This document shows, piece by piece, positions 9,043 through 17,130 of a DNA stretch of 52,400 nt. Origin of the DNA: Bacteroidales bacterium (GTDB lineage: Bacteria; Bacteroidota; Bacteroidia; Bacteroidales; WCHB1-69); the NCBI GenBank assembly GCA_017506175.1, contig JAFVNW010000035.1, forward strand, positions 1 to 52,400, written 5' to 3'. The notes under the pieces are model-generated. The model was not told the origin of the DNA and made no database searches. It worked only from the letters and a program-made list of their open reading frames with translations. Both the position numbers and the translations under genes were made by a program. The stretch's first letter is position 1. Each line of letters begins with the position of its first letter.

Positions 9043-9666
9043 CTATAGTCCGTACATCCGCAAAAAAATTGAAATCCTTCTTTCAAGTGCCTGATTATCA
9101 AACTTCTGCACACATTCATACAGGCGCTCAACTTTGAAATTTTCAAAAAGCCGCTCCACTTCGATGGCAAAATTACGTATGCCCAGCTCCGAATCATAAT
9201 AGGCAGGAAACAAATAAAATAAGTCGGTCAGGGCTTTTTCCGGTGAAGCAATACGGAAAGTGAACGGCCCCGCAGACTGCTCCTCAAATCCGAAAAGCAA
9301 ATCAGAACGCAACGTCCGATAATTGAATTTCCCGAAAAAATTACGGCAATCATACGTTTTGAACGAGGTGACACTACTGATTTGCGCATTCAACTGCTCG
9401 GAAATGTAATGGTGGAAGATGAGCGCGGAGTGCAGGCTCACATACGAGTTTGCATAGATTTTATTCGCTACAACATATTTAAAATCAGCAAGTTGCATAT
9501 ATTCAGGGAATGCGTAATAGCCATTACGCAGTTTTACAAGATACCCTTTTTGACACCAGCGCGTAAAGTTGTTTTTGTCGAATTGCGGAAATCGCATAAG
9601 GACATCCGAACGGGAAACGCAGCCCGCTGAACCGAAAACATCCCGGAAAAGTGCAAAGGTCATCAT
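9043..9666 (-). CDS. AbiEi-like transcriptional regulator (type IV antitoxin family), orphan
   Basis: A 207-residue protein with the layout of Bacteroidota AbiEi antitoxins: an N-terminal winged-helix segment (FDKNNFTRWCQKGYLVKLRNGYYAFPE, about residues 28-55), then VSLHSALIFHHYI and a C-terminal segment with RIASPEKALTDLFYL, which is typical of the family. AbiEi represses its own operon and neutralises the nucleotidyltransferase toxin AbiEii. No AbiEii-like gene is adjacent: the downstream neighbour is convergent lptC (3-base gap) and the upstream one is a divergent thioesterase gene. It may be a solo regulator. Confidence 0.78.
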   Translation of the reverse strand: MMTFALFRDVFGSAGCVSRSDVLMRFPQFDKNNFTRWCQKGYLVKLRNGYYAFPEYMQLADFKYVVANKIYANSYVSLHSALIFHHYISEQLNAQISSVTSFKTYDCRNFFGKFNYRTLRSDLLFGFEEQSAGPFTFRIASPEKALTDLFYLFPAYYDSELGIRNFAIEVERLFENFKVERLYECVQKFDNQALERRISIFLRMYGL

Positions 9667-9679
9667 CGTTTTGAAAGTG

Positions 9680-9721
9680 CAAAATTACAAATTATTCTAT
9701 CATAAAAAAATCGTACATTTG
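9680..9721. promoter_or_regulatory. Divergent promoters between AbiEi-like and thioesterase genes
   Basis: A minus-strand -7 box TAATTTTG (9680-9687) serves the AbiEi-like gene. A plus-strand TACATTTG (9714-9721) serves the thioesterase gene. They are about 26 bases apart, so a repressor bound here could affect both; that is inference. Confidence 0.6.
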
Positions 9722-9744
9722 CAGCGACAAATAAAAGAAAGTCC

Positions 9745-10446
9745 ATGTACTCACTCCCCTTTATCGTCAGCCCGTCGAGATGCGATGAGAATTATAGGCT
9801 GAAACTATTTTCCGCCCTGCAAATGCTTCAAGACTGCTCCGAAATGTGGCTCACCTCGGAGCCTGAACTACTGAACTACTTCGAGAGCAAAGGCCTCGCC
9901 CAATTCCTCGCATTCCGCCAAGTAGATGTCGTACGCATTCCCGAAATCGGCGAAAGACTCACCGTCAGCACCTCCATCTTTGAAACCAACCCGATGTTCG
10001 GCTTCCGAAATACCTTCATCTACGATGAAAAGCACCAGCCCTGCTATAAGACTTGGGGAGTAGGGGCATTCGTTTCCCGCAACACAGGCAAACTGACACG
10101 CATAGAAAAGAACATATACGAGAACATCGTCTTTGACCCGAAACTGGAAATGGACTACTGCGACCGCCACATCCGCAAGCCTGAAGGCGCATTCGCCCCT
10201 GCCCTCTCATTCAACATCGGACACAACGACATCGACTATAACCATCACGTGAACAACGCGCAGTACGTGCGCATGGCATTGGAAGTTCTACCGCAAGATT
10301 TCACCATACACCGCATGCTGATTGAGCATCGAGCACCCGTAAAATTCGGAGAGACCATCCAATCCGAAATTCTGGAAACCAAGGACAATTTCTACATTAT
10401 TCAAAAAACAAAAGAAAAAGTCTGTACTTTCATTGCGTTTTCCTGA
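9745..10446 (+). CDS. Acyl-ACP thioesterase (FatA/FatB-type)
   Basis: A 233-residue double hot-dog protein (PF01643-like) that hydrolyses acyl-ACP to free fatty acid. The C-terminal hot-dog holds the catalytic motif DxNxHVNN (D164, N166, H168, N170, N171 in DIDYNHHVNNAQY). The N-terminal half has the conserved MLQDCSEMWLTS and VRIPEIGERLTV segments. The ATG at 9745 lies about 23 bases after a TACATTTG promoter box, leaving a short leader. It could tune fatty-acid pools for phospholipid and lipid A synthesis. The neighbour downstream is a lipid-related membrane protein. Confidence 0.88.
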   Translation: MYSLPFIVSPSRCDENYRLKLFSALQMLQDCSEMWLTSEPELLNYFESKGLAQFLAFRQVDVVRIPEIGERLTVSTSIFETNPMFGFRNTFIYDEKHQPCYKTWGVGAFVSRNTGKLTRIEKNIYENIVFDPKLEMDYCDRHIRKPEGAFAPALSFNIGHNDIDYNHHVNNAQYVRMALEVLPQDFTIHRMLIEHRAPVKFGETIQSEILETKDNFYIIQKTKEKVCTFIAFS

Positions 10447-10493
10447 CGTTGACATTGAAATAGATTTCATATTAATCAATTAAAAAAACACTT

Positions 10494-11294
10494 ATGAGTT
10501 ACTTATGGATTCTTTTAGCGGTTTCACTCGCGGTCTGCTCAATGGGTTGGCGTTTCATCGTCTATTTCTTCAGCATCGGGTATGGCTACGGCATTGCGGC
10601 ATTGGCAATTGCCTCAGCAGTCATCTTTCACAATCAGTTAACGCCTTCCACGATAGCGTGCTGCATCGTCCTATTCATTTTCGGCTGCCGTTTAGGCACC
10701 TACCTGCTGCTGCGGGAACGAAAAGCGAAGGGGTACAGGCAAATCCTTGAGGACAGTAAGCAGCGGCGGCCCGGTTTCGGAGAGTCCTTCGTCGTGTGGA
10801 TTTCATGCGCATTGCTTTATGTAGCGCAAATCAGTCCGCTGGCATTTCGCTTGGGCAACAGTGCGGAAGGGGGCACAGTGAACGAGTTGTGGGCTTGGAT
10901 TGGCGCGGCAGTCATGCTGGCAGGCACGCTGCTCGAAGCCATCGCCGATGCACAAAAGACGAAAGCCAAGAAGGTCGCACCGCAACGGTTTGTAGATACG
11001 GGACTTTATCGTTTCGTGCGCTGTCCCAACTATTTAGGCGAAGTGACGACTTGGACGGGATGCCTGCTGCTGAACATCGGCATTGCGGCCACTGCCTGGC
11101 AGTGGGTGATTTCCGCAATCGGCTACATTGGCATTATCTACGTGATGTTCAGTGGTGCGCGCCGACTGGAAATCCGTCAGGAAAACACCTACGGAGAAGA
11201 TCCCGAATACCGCGCCTATGTGAAACGCACCCCCATCCTGATTCCATTTCTACCGATCTACAGCGTTATGAAATACAAATGGCTGGTGGCGTGA
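10494..11294 (+). CDS. DUF1295 (steroid 5-alpha-reductase-like) membrane protein
   Basis: A 266-residue protein with about six to seven hydrophobic segments and the family hallmark near the C-terminal third: RFVDTGLYRFVRCPNYLGEVTTWTG, related to the NADPH-binding region of steroid 5-alpha-reductase and isoprenylcysteine methyltransferase-like proteins. The substrate in bacteria is generally unknown. It begins 47 bases after the thioesterase and may be co-transcribed. In-frame sequence after its TGA stop encodes a further membrane-like segment, listed separately. Confidence 0.83.
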   Translation: MSYLWILLAVSLAVCSMGWRFIVYFFSIGYGYGIAALAIASAVIFHNQLTPSTIACCIVLFIFGCRLGTYLLLRERKAKGYRQILEDSKQRRPGFGESFVVWISCALLYVAQISPLAFRLGNSAEGGTVNELWAWIGAAVMLAGTLLEAIADAQKTKAKKVAPQRFVDTGLYRFVRCPNYLGEVTTWTGCLLLNIGIAATAWQWVISAIGYIGIIYVMFSGARRLEIRQENTYGEDPEYRAYVKRTPILIPFLPIYSVMKYKWLVA

Positions 11295-11435
11295 AAGAGA
11301 AACGGCTACATCAACCGCTATCTTGTACTGGCCGGCAACTTTGCCTTCACCTGCTTGGCCATTGTCGTGATTATATGGTTCATTTCATCTGCAATTTCAA
11401 TGCATTTGCCAAGCCTGCACAGGCATCTTCAATGA
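11295..11435 (+). other. In-frame continuation after the DUF1295 stop encoding a hydrophobic segment
   Basis: Reading in the same frame past the TGA at 11292-11294 gives 46 codons with the hydrophobic run FAFTCLAIVVIIWFISSAI before the next stop. There is no start codon of its own before an ATG at 11400, and the tail overlaps the convergent phosphatase gene. It may be a decayed gene remnant or extension, or chance. Confidence 0.3.
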
Positions 11436-11865
11436 GGGCGATGGCAAGTTCAAAATCCTCGTCATCTCCGTAGTAAGGATCTGGAATCACCTTGTAATCA
11501 GGATGTTGCGTCATATAATCTGCGAGACAGCGGATTTTGGACAGGGCACGATCATCACGAACGAGTCCCTTCAAATCCGACATATTACCGCTATCCATCC
11601 CGAAGACAAGATCGAACCTATCGAAGTCATTGGCTTTGATCTGGCGGGCGATGTGGTGAAAGTCGTAACCGTGAAGTTTTCCATGATAGCGCATTCGGGA
11701 ATCAGGCAGCTGGCCTTCGTGCCACGGACCGATTCCTGCGGAATCCACTTCGAAAAGGTCCCTCAGCTGGGGAGTCTTGAGAATGATTTGCCGCATGATC
11801 TCTTCCGCGGCAGGAGAACGGCAGATGTTGCCAAGACAGACGAAAAGTAGGCGTTGTTGTTTCAT
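11380..11865 (-). CDS. Low-molecular-weight protein tyrosine phosphatase
   Basis: A 161-residue cytosolic phosphatase with the P-loop signature C-x5-R at the N-terminus (VCLGNICRSP; nucleophile C10, R16) and the general-acid DPYYGD motif (D129), both at the standard spacing. Family members dephosphorylate tyrosine kinases of polysaccharide export or small phosphoesters. It lies 36 bases after the EamA transporter gene, in the same direction. No BY-kinase partner is in the window; the polysaccharide locus starts 8 kb away. Confidence 0.92.
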   Translation of the reverse strand: MKQQRLLFVCLGNICRSPAAEEIMRQIILKTPQLRDLFEVDSAGIGPWHEGQLPDSRMRYHGKLHGYDFHHIARQIKANDFDRFDLVFGMDSGNMSDLKGLVRDDRALSKIRCLADYMTQHPDYKVIPDPYYGDDEDFELAIALIEDACAGLANALKLQMK

Positions 11866-11901
11866 TTACGTTAATCGTTGGTTTGTTGTATCTAATGAGT
11901 T

Positions 11902-12834
11902 CTATAGTAGGAAAAACATCGACACTCCAATCACGGATATACACGCGCCGATGATGCTTTGCTTGGATATTTTTTCCTTAAAAATGAGATGACTGGGCAG
12001 CAGGATGAGCACAGGCGTGAGGGCCATCAGCGTGGAGGCGATGCCAGCGGAAGTGTACTGCACTGCCAGCAACGAGAAGCCCACCCCAATGCCAGGACCG
12101 CATATCACCGCAACCGCCAAACCGAGCACACCCTTCTTATCACGCAAACTTCCGTGGAGTGTTTTTAATTGTCCAGTAAAAGTAAGCAGAAACAGAAAGC
12201 AGGTGAGTCCTGCAATACAGCGAATCATATTGGAATAAAACGGAACGAAATTTGCCATCTTCGACCATGCGCCAACCGGCACGGCAGCCTGATAACTGTC
12301 CATTCCCAACTTACTGATTATCAGTCCGACACCTTGGCAAATGCCAGCCACGATGCCCAACAGAATTCCTTTCAAAGGAAGTTGGAAAGAGAGTTTACGG
12401 TCGGCTCCCCTACCCACGACGGAAAGCGCGATACCACCGAGGGTCACCCCCATCGCCAACAGACTGCACCATGAGAGCGTCTGTCCCAGCATCACCCACG
12501 CCGCAAACGCGCTGAACATCGGAGCCAAGGTCATAAACAACTGACCGAAACGGCTGCCAATCAACGAGTAACACTTGTAGAGGCAGTAGTCGCCGATGAA
12601 AAACCCCACCACGCCGCTCAGCAGCAGAAAGAGCCAAGTAGCGCGGTCGGCATACGGTGGCAAAAGATGTCCCGAAGTTCCCCAGCAAATGACAAGCCCC
12701 ACGCACAACGAAAAGAGCTGAATCCAAACATTGTACATCGGCACGCCTATGCGCTTGCTCCCCGCCTCGCTGCCGAGTGCACAGGCCGTCCAGAGAATCG
12801 CTACAAAAAGGGCTATAAATTCACCGATGAGCAT
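11902..12834 (-). CDS. EamA/DMT-family transporter
   Basis: A 310-residue membrane protein with about ten hydrophobic helices arranged as two EamA-like halves; the second half ends SAGIASTLMALTPVLILLPSHLIFKEK, a recurrent EamA segment. It is a probable inner-membrane metabolite or drug exporter with unknown substrate. The start at 12834 (MLIGEFIALFVAIL) is preferred over the upstream ATG at 12996, which would put coding sequence across the divergent promoter. A -7 box lies about 19 bases upstream. Confidence 0.85.
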   Translation of the reverse strand: MLIGEFIALFVAILWTACALGSEAGSKRIGVPMYNVWIQLFSLCVGLVICWGTSGHLLPPYADRATWLFLLLSGVVGFFIGDYCLYKCYSLIGSRFGQLFMTLAPMFSAFAAWVMLGQTLSWCSLLAMGVTLGGIALSVVGRGADRKLSFQLPLKGILLGIVAGICQGVGLIISKLGMDSYQAAVPVGAWSKMANFVPFYSNMIRCIAGLTCFLFLLTFTGQLKTLHGSLRDKKGVLGLAVAVICGPGIGVGFSLLAVQYTSAGIASTLMALTPVLILLPSHLIFKEKISKQSIIGACISVIGVSMFFLL

Positions 12835-12846
12835 AGCAAGATATTC

Positions 12847-12899
12847 GGGTTGCAAAAGTACAGTTTTTTTTACTGAAAAAAAATGTACTTTTGCAACCC
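12847..12899. promoter_or_regulatory. Palindromic divergent promoter region
   Basis: A perfect 16-bp inverted repeat (GGGTTGCAAAAGTACA at 12847-12862, its reverse complement at 12884-12899) is separated by a 21-base A/T spacer. Each arm contains a -7 box TACTTTTG (minus strand 12853-12860, plus strand 12886-12893), serving the EamA gene and the PrsW gene respectively. Confidence 0.7.
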
Positions 12900-12918
12900 A
12901 GTTGAGACACCATGAACT

Positions 12919-13968
12919 ATGAACATCACCATCATCCGCAATAACCAGACCTATGGTCCATACGCCATCGAGGACGTACAACGCTATGTCAACCACGGCA
13001 CATTTCTCAAATACGACATTGCCTACACCGAGACAGACACCGACAGACCGAAAACAGTAGGATACTACCTAAAAAAAGCGGGCCTTCGCACAAGCATTGA
13101 GCACGAAGGGAACCTGTTCAGTCAGCTGGGACGCATCGGACGGAAGATGGCATTTCCATTCGAGACACTGCGCCAACGGGAGTGGTCCTCCGACACGAAG
13201 CTGCTCATTCTTGCGTTGGTCGGGCTTCTTCCCTTGGCATTCGGAACCTTTCTCGGCACTGGATGGCTAATGTTTTACGCCATCTCGCTATACTTCGCAG
13301 CCATCTGGGGGATGTTTTTCTACACATACTTCAAGACCTCGCAAGTTCGCATCAAAACCACGCTCATCATCTTTTTTCTCACACAAGCCTGCGTGTTCGT
13401 TGTTTTCGGCCTGGCACTCAACTACTTGAATGTGGCCTACTTTTTGGGCAATTCCAACAGTTTTATCCTCAAAATGCTCTTTTTCGTGCTTGGGGTTGGG
13501 GTGACGGAGGAATTGGTGAAATCCATTCCACTTTACCTCATCTCCTCGCGGGCACGGGAGCCCCTTTTCCCACAAACGCTGGTTTTCTACGGACTGATCT
13601 CAGGTATCGCCTTTGGCGTCTTTGAAGGTGTTGAGTATCAACTGGGCGTGAATGCGGAGATGGAGTACGGGGAGAGTTTCTTTTCCAACATCGCCCGACT
13701 GACCAGTCTGCCGTTCCTGCACGCGACATGGTGCGGCATCGCGGGCTATTTCATCGCTTTCGCAAGACTATACCCCAAATACCGCCTGTCGCTCTACTTT
13801 CTGGCACTGTCCATCCCAGCTTCGCTGCACGGACTTTACGACACTTTCACCGCAACACTGGGAGGCATCGGCATCATCCTGGCCATCCTCACCGGACTCT
13901 TCGGCGTGATTATGCTGATGACCTACCTGAGGAAAGGAAGCAGCAATAGAGCACTATTCAAAGAATAA
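12919..13968 (+). CDS. PrsW-family intramembrane metalloprotease with N-terminal GYF_2-like domain
   Basis: A 349-residue protein. Residues 1-60 form a GYF_2-like domain (NNQTYGPYAIEDVQRYVNHG). From about 95 there are seven to eight membrane helices carrying the PrsW motifs: EELVK (E197, E198, K201), FGVFEGVEY (E236), H268 and SLHGLYD (H304). PrsW-type proteases cleave within membranes, for example anti-sigma factors in Bacillus; the substrate here is unknown. The start follows a TACTTTTG promoter box by about 26 bases. It converges with GH92, with a 3-base gap. Confidence 0.88.
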   Translation: MNITIIRNNQTYGPYAIEDVQRYVNHGTFLKYDIAYTETDTDRPKTVGYYLKKAGLRTSIEHEGNLFSQLGRIGRKMAFPFETLRQREWSSDTKLLILALVGLLPLAFGTFLGTGWLMFYAISLYFAAIWGMFFYTYFKTSQVRIKTTLIIFFLTQACVFVVFGLALNYLNVAYFLGNSNSFILKMLFFVLGVGVTEELVKSIPLYLISSRAREPLFPQTLVFYGLISGIAFGVFEGVEYQLGVNAEMEYGESFFSNIARLTSLPFLHATWCGIAGYFIAFARLYPKYRLSLYFLALSIPASLHGLYDTFTATLGGIGIILAILTGLFGVIMLMTYLRKGSSNRALFKE

Positions 13969-13971
13969 GCA

Positions 13972-16848
13972 TCATTTCGCCCATACCTCGTCTACAAACA
14001 GCCAAGCCTTGTCGCCCGGACTCTTATGCCAAGCGGGCAAAGTGCCGTAATTGACCACCTTGATTTTCACATAACGGGCGGAGTCATCTCCTTTGACGAC
14101 GAAATCCTTGCATTGTGCACGTTTCAACTGACCAACATCGGGGATATTGAGGCTGCCGAACGGGTGGTAATTCTCGCCGTCGTCAGAAACGGTGACCTCC
14201 AACGCGCGAGGATAGAGAATCCATGAAAGTTGATCGTACAGGCAGCTGGCCCCAACCTCTTTCACAGCCTGCTTTGACCCCAAATCAAGCACAACCACGG
14301 CATCGCGGATAAAACCCTGCCAGCCGCCCAAGCGGAAGTCGGCACCGGCACGCAGATTGTCAATCAAGCCGTTTTCACCGCTGTCGAAATACTGCGGCTG
14401 CGGACGAGTAATATAGGTTATGGTTTTATTTTGTTGATAGATAATGTATTTGGCTTCAGCCACTTTGCTCGTTCCCAAAGTGGGATGGACGGCGACTGCC
14501 TTAAGCGTGACATCGCTGGAAACGAGAATAGGCGATGTATAGCGTTTCCCTTTCTCAGCCGTCGGCTCGGAACCGTCCAAAGTGTAGTAGATGGTCGCGC
14601 CTGCGGCCACTTGCTTCGGCAGGGAAATGGAAATCGATTGGCTGCCGGGGAAGGTCTTCTTACAAGTGGAGAAATAGGGTACCGGCATCATATTAGGAAA
14701 TTCTCCCGTAACTGGTTCATTACCAGAACCCTTACCCCACGTATCGCTCGGCCGGTCGCCCATTCTGAAAACCAGCTCGCCGCCTTCGGCAATCTGCTCG
14801 TAAGTCAGATACGATTGGGTCAGCGGCTGTCCGTTCAAAGTTGCTGACTGTATATAATTTCCGTTTTGTATTTTCTTGATTATAAACACATTTCCATTTT
14901 CAAGATGTATTTTCACCTCATCAAACATCGGATAGCCAATGATGTACTGGTTGCTACCTGGGCAGACGGGGTAGAAGCCCATCGCGCTCAGCACGTACCA
15001 TGCCGACATCTGGCCGCAGTCTTCGTTGCCACAAAGTCCATCGGGGCGGGAGGAATAGAGTTCGGTCATGATTTTACGCACCACCTCTTGCGTTTTTTCG
15101 GGTTTACCCAAATAGTTGTACAAGTAAGCGGCGTGATGGCTCGGTTCGTTGCCGTGTGCGTACTGCCCAATGACACCCGTGATGTCAGCTTGGTCGCGGC
15201 CACTGAAGTTGGTCTTGGAAAAGAAAAGAGTATCAAGGAATTGCACGGCCTTTTCCCTTCCGCCAATCATCTTCACCCAACCGCAGAAATCGTGGGGGAC
15301 ATAAGTGGAATACTGCCAGGAATTGGCTTCGGTAAAGAAATTGTTGACCTCCCCCGGTGCGAACGGAGTGGAAAAACCGCCGTTGATTTTCCCATGCATG
15401 AAGCCGTTTTCATCCATGACATTTTTGTAAGATTGCGCACGTTGCATAAACTCATCGTAAACCTGATGGTTGCCTACCTGCTTGGCATACTGAGCGATGC
15501 ACCAATCATCGTAGGAATATTCCAACGTTTTGGATACCGACTCCCTATCAACATCGCCGGGGATGTAACCATAACGGGCCATGGCCGGCCGTCCCCGTTG
15601 GCTGTCGTGCGCGCTCGCCACCATCGCCTCCAGCATCTCCTGCGTGTCATAATCGCTGATTTCCTTCATAAAGGCATCCAGAATCACCGAAACGGAATGG
15701 TATCCAATCATGCAGTCGGTTTCGTAAGCGGAGAGCTCCCAAACCGGCAACATGCCGCCCTCACGATACTGACGAAGGAAGGTTTCCATAAAATCGGCTG
15801 TGTGCTTGCGGTCGATGAGGGCCATCAGCGGGTGCAGGGCGCGGTAGGTGTCCCACAACGAGAAGACCGTGTACATCGGATGCCCGCCACTGATTTGGTG
15901 GATTTTTCCATCCATGCCACGATAGCGTCCATCATAGTCGGAATAGAGATAGGGCGAAGTATATGCGTGATACAGAGCCGTATAGAAGACTTTCAGGTTT
16001 TCGGGATTAGAGGATTTCACTTCGATTTTACGCAATACTTTCGTCCAAGCAGCGGCGGCATTGCGACGGACTGCATCAAAGTCGAGTCCTGTGATTTCCT
16101 GCTGATTCTTCACCGCCCCCGGCTCATCCACAGCGGAAATCGCCACTTTCAACTCCACTTCCGTCACATTTTCGGCAAAGTAAATCATGGCCTTGCAGTC
16201 TTTCCCTTGAATCTCGCCCACATTGGGCACCTCCATCCCATCCTTATAAAAAACCACTTTCTTAATTTTCTGCGATGGGACGAGTGAAAAAGCACAATAC
16301 TGATCGGGATTCCAGGCATTGGAACGACGGAAGCCTGCCAGGGTATTCTTTGAATCAAAAAAGATTCGGCTGTCAATCACCTGATCGCGGTGGGACAGGT
16401 CAAGTTGGATGCACTTCTCCCCTTTTCCGCTCGGGAAGGTATAACGGTGAACGCCGACGTACCTGCTGGCGGTGAGTTCGCAACGGATCCCGTTGCTGAG
16501 CGTCACCTTGTAATAACCCGGCACCGCCAACTCGCTATCGTGAGAGAAGGTGGAGGGGGTGCCTCCCGGGACGATGAGGATGTCGCCATAATCGGAGCAG
16601 CCGGTTCCGCTGAGGTGCGTGTGGGAAAAACCATAGATGACGGAATCCGTGTAATGATAGGCGGAACAGCCGTCCCACCCGTCAAGGCGCGTGTCGGGGC
16701 TCAACTGAACCGCACCGAACGGAACGATTGCACCCGGGAAAGTGTGACCGTGCGCATCCGTTCCCACCATCGGATTGACATAATTGTTCTGCGCATTTAA
16801 CACGAAAGAAAACGCAATGACAAGCGTTAGGAGGAGTCCTTTTTTCAT
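13972..16848 (-). CDS. GH92 alpha-mannosidase with CHB_HEX-like and F5/8 type C-like C-terminal domains
   Basis: A 958-residue exported enzyme with a signal peptide (MKKGLLLTLVIAFSFVLNAQ). The GH92 catalytic part starts at NYVNPMVGTDAHGHTFPGA and contains GFSHTHLSGTGCSDYGD and the GNEDCGQMSAWYVLSAMGFYP block, which holds the family's general-acid Glu. GH92 enzymes are Ca-dependent exo-alpha-mannosidases acting on host or fungal mannans and N-glycans. After about residue 730 come a chitobiase/hexosaminidase C-terminal-like domain (YYTLDGSEPT) and a discoidin-like F5/8C domain, probably for carbohydrate binding. No SusCD pair is adjacent, so this is not a standard polysaccharide utilisation locus. 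Confidence 0.92.
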   Translation of the reverse strand: MKKGLLLTLVIAFSFVLNAQNNYVNPMVGTDAHGHTFPGAIVPFGAVQLSPDTRLDGWDGCSAYHYTDSVIYGFSHTHLSGTGCSDYGDILIVPGGTPSTFSHDSELAVPGYYKVTLSNGIRCELTASRYVGVHRYTFPSGKGEKCIQLDLSHRDQVIDSRIFFDSKNTLAGFRRSNAWNPDQYCAFSLVPSQKIKKVVFYKDGMEVPNVGEIQGKDCKAMIYFAENVTEVELKVAISAVDEPGAVKNQQEITGLDFDAVRRNAAAAWTKVLRKIEVKSSNPENLKVFYTALYHAYTSPYLYSDYDGRYRGMDGKIHQISGGHPMYTVFSLWDTYRALHPLMALIDRKHTADFMETFLRQYREGGMLPVWELSAYETDCMIGYHSVSVILDAFMKEISDYDTQEMLEAMVASAHDSQRGRPAMARYGYIPGDVDRESVSKTLEYSYDDWCIAQYAKQVGNHQVYDEFMQRAQSYKNVMDENGFMHGKINGGFSTPFAPGEVNNFFTEANSWQYSTYVPHDFCGWVKMIGGREKAVQFLDTLFFSKTNFSGRDQADITGVIGQYAHGNEPSHHAAYLYNYLGKPEKTQEVVRKIMTELYSSRPDGLCGNEDCGQMSAWYVLSAMGFYPVCPGSNQYIIGYPMFDEVKIHLENGNVFIIKKIQNGNYIQSATLNGQPLTQSYLTYEQIAEGGELVFRMGDRPSDTWGKGSGNEPVTGEFPNMMPVPYFSTCKKTFPGSQSISISLPKQVAAGATIYYTLDGSEPTAEKGKRYTSPILVSSDVTLKAVAVHPTLGTSKVAEAKYIIYQQNKTITYITRPQPQYFDSGENGLIDNLRAGADFRLGGWQGFIRDAVVVLDLGSKQAVKEVGASCLYDQLSWILYPRALEVTVSDDGENYHPFGSLNIPDVGQLKRAQCKDFVVKGDDSARYVKIKVVNYGTLPAWHKSPGDKAWLFVDEVWAK

Positions 16849-16898
16849 AATTGACTATTAAGCATTATTAACCTTTGAATGAAGCAATATTTGAGGTG

Positions 16899-17071
16899 CA
16901 AAAATACGATTTTTTATTGAGTATGGGGTATGGGAAAAGAGGAATGTGTAAAGACCGAAAAGAAATGAATATTAAAATGATGGATAAGGGATCGAGAATT
17001 CAACCATGTGCTTCCATCGTGGCATTAATTAATCCATATTCATTAATCTTTAAAAATATTTTGTAACTTTG
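16899..17071. promoter_or_regulatory. Divergent promoters of GH92 and glyS
   Basis: A minus-strand -7 box TATTTTTG at 16899-16906 lies about 50 bases before the GH92 start. A plus-strand TAACTTTG at 17064-17071 lies 60 bases before the glycyl-tRNA synthetase start. I see no convincing gene in the 282-base gap between the two coding regions. Confidence 0.6.
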
Positions 17072-17130
17072 CAGATTATATGCGGCAAAGCATTAGAAAT
17101 TCAATCAATTGATAATTAACATTTTAAGAT

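Noticed and set aside
14866..16287. A 473-codon plus-strand open frame
   Set aside because: It lies wholly antisense to the GH92 gene and has no recognisable domain, so it is a shadow of a well-supported coding region.
16875..17066. A 63-codon frame between GH92 and glyS
   Set aside because: It spans the divergent promoter region and has no ribosome site or recognisable sequence.
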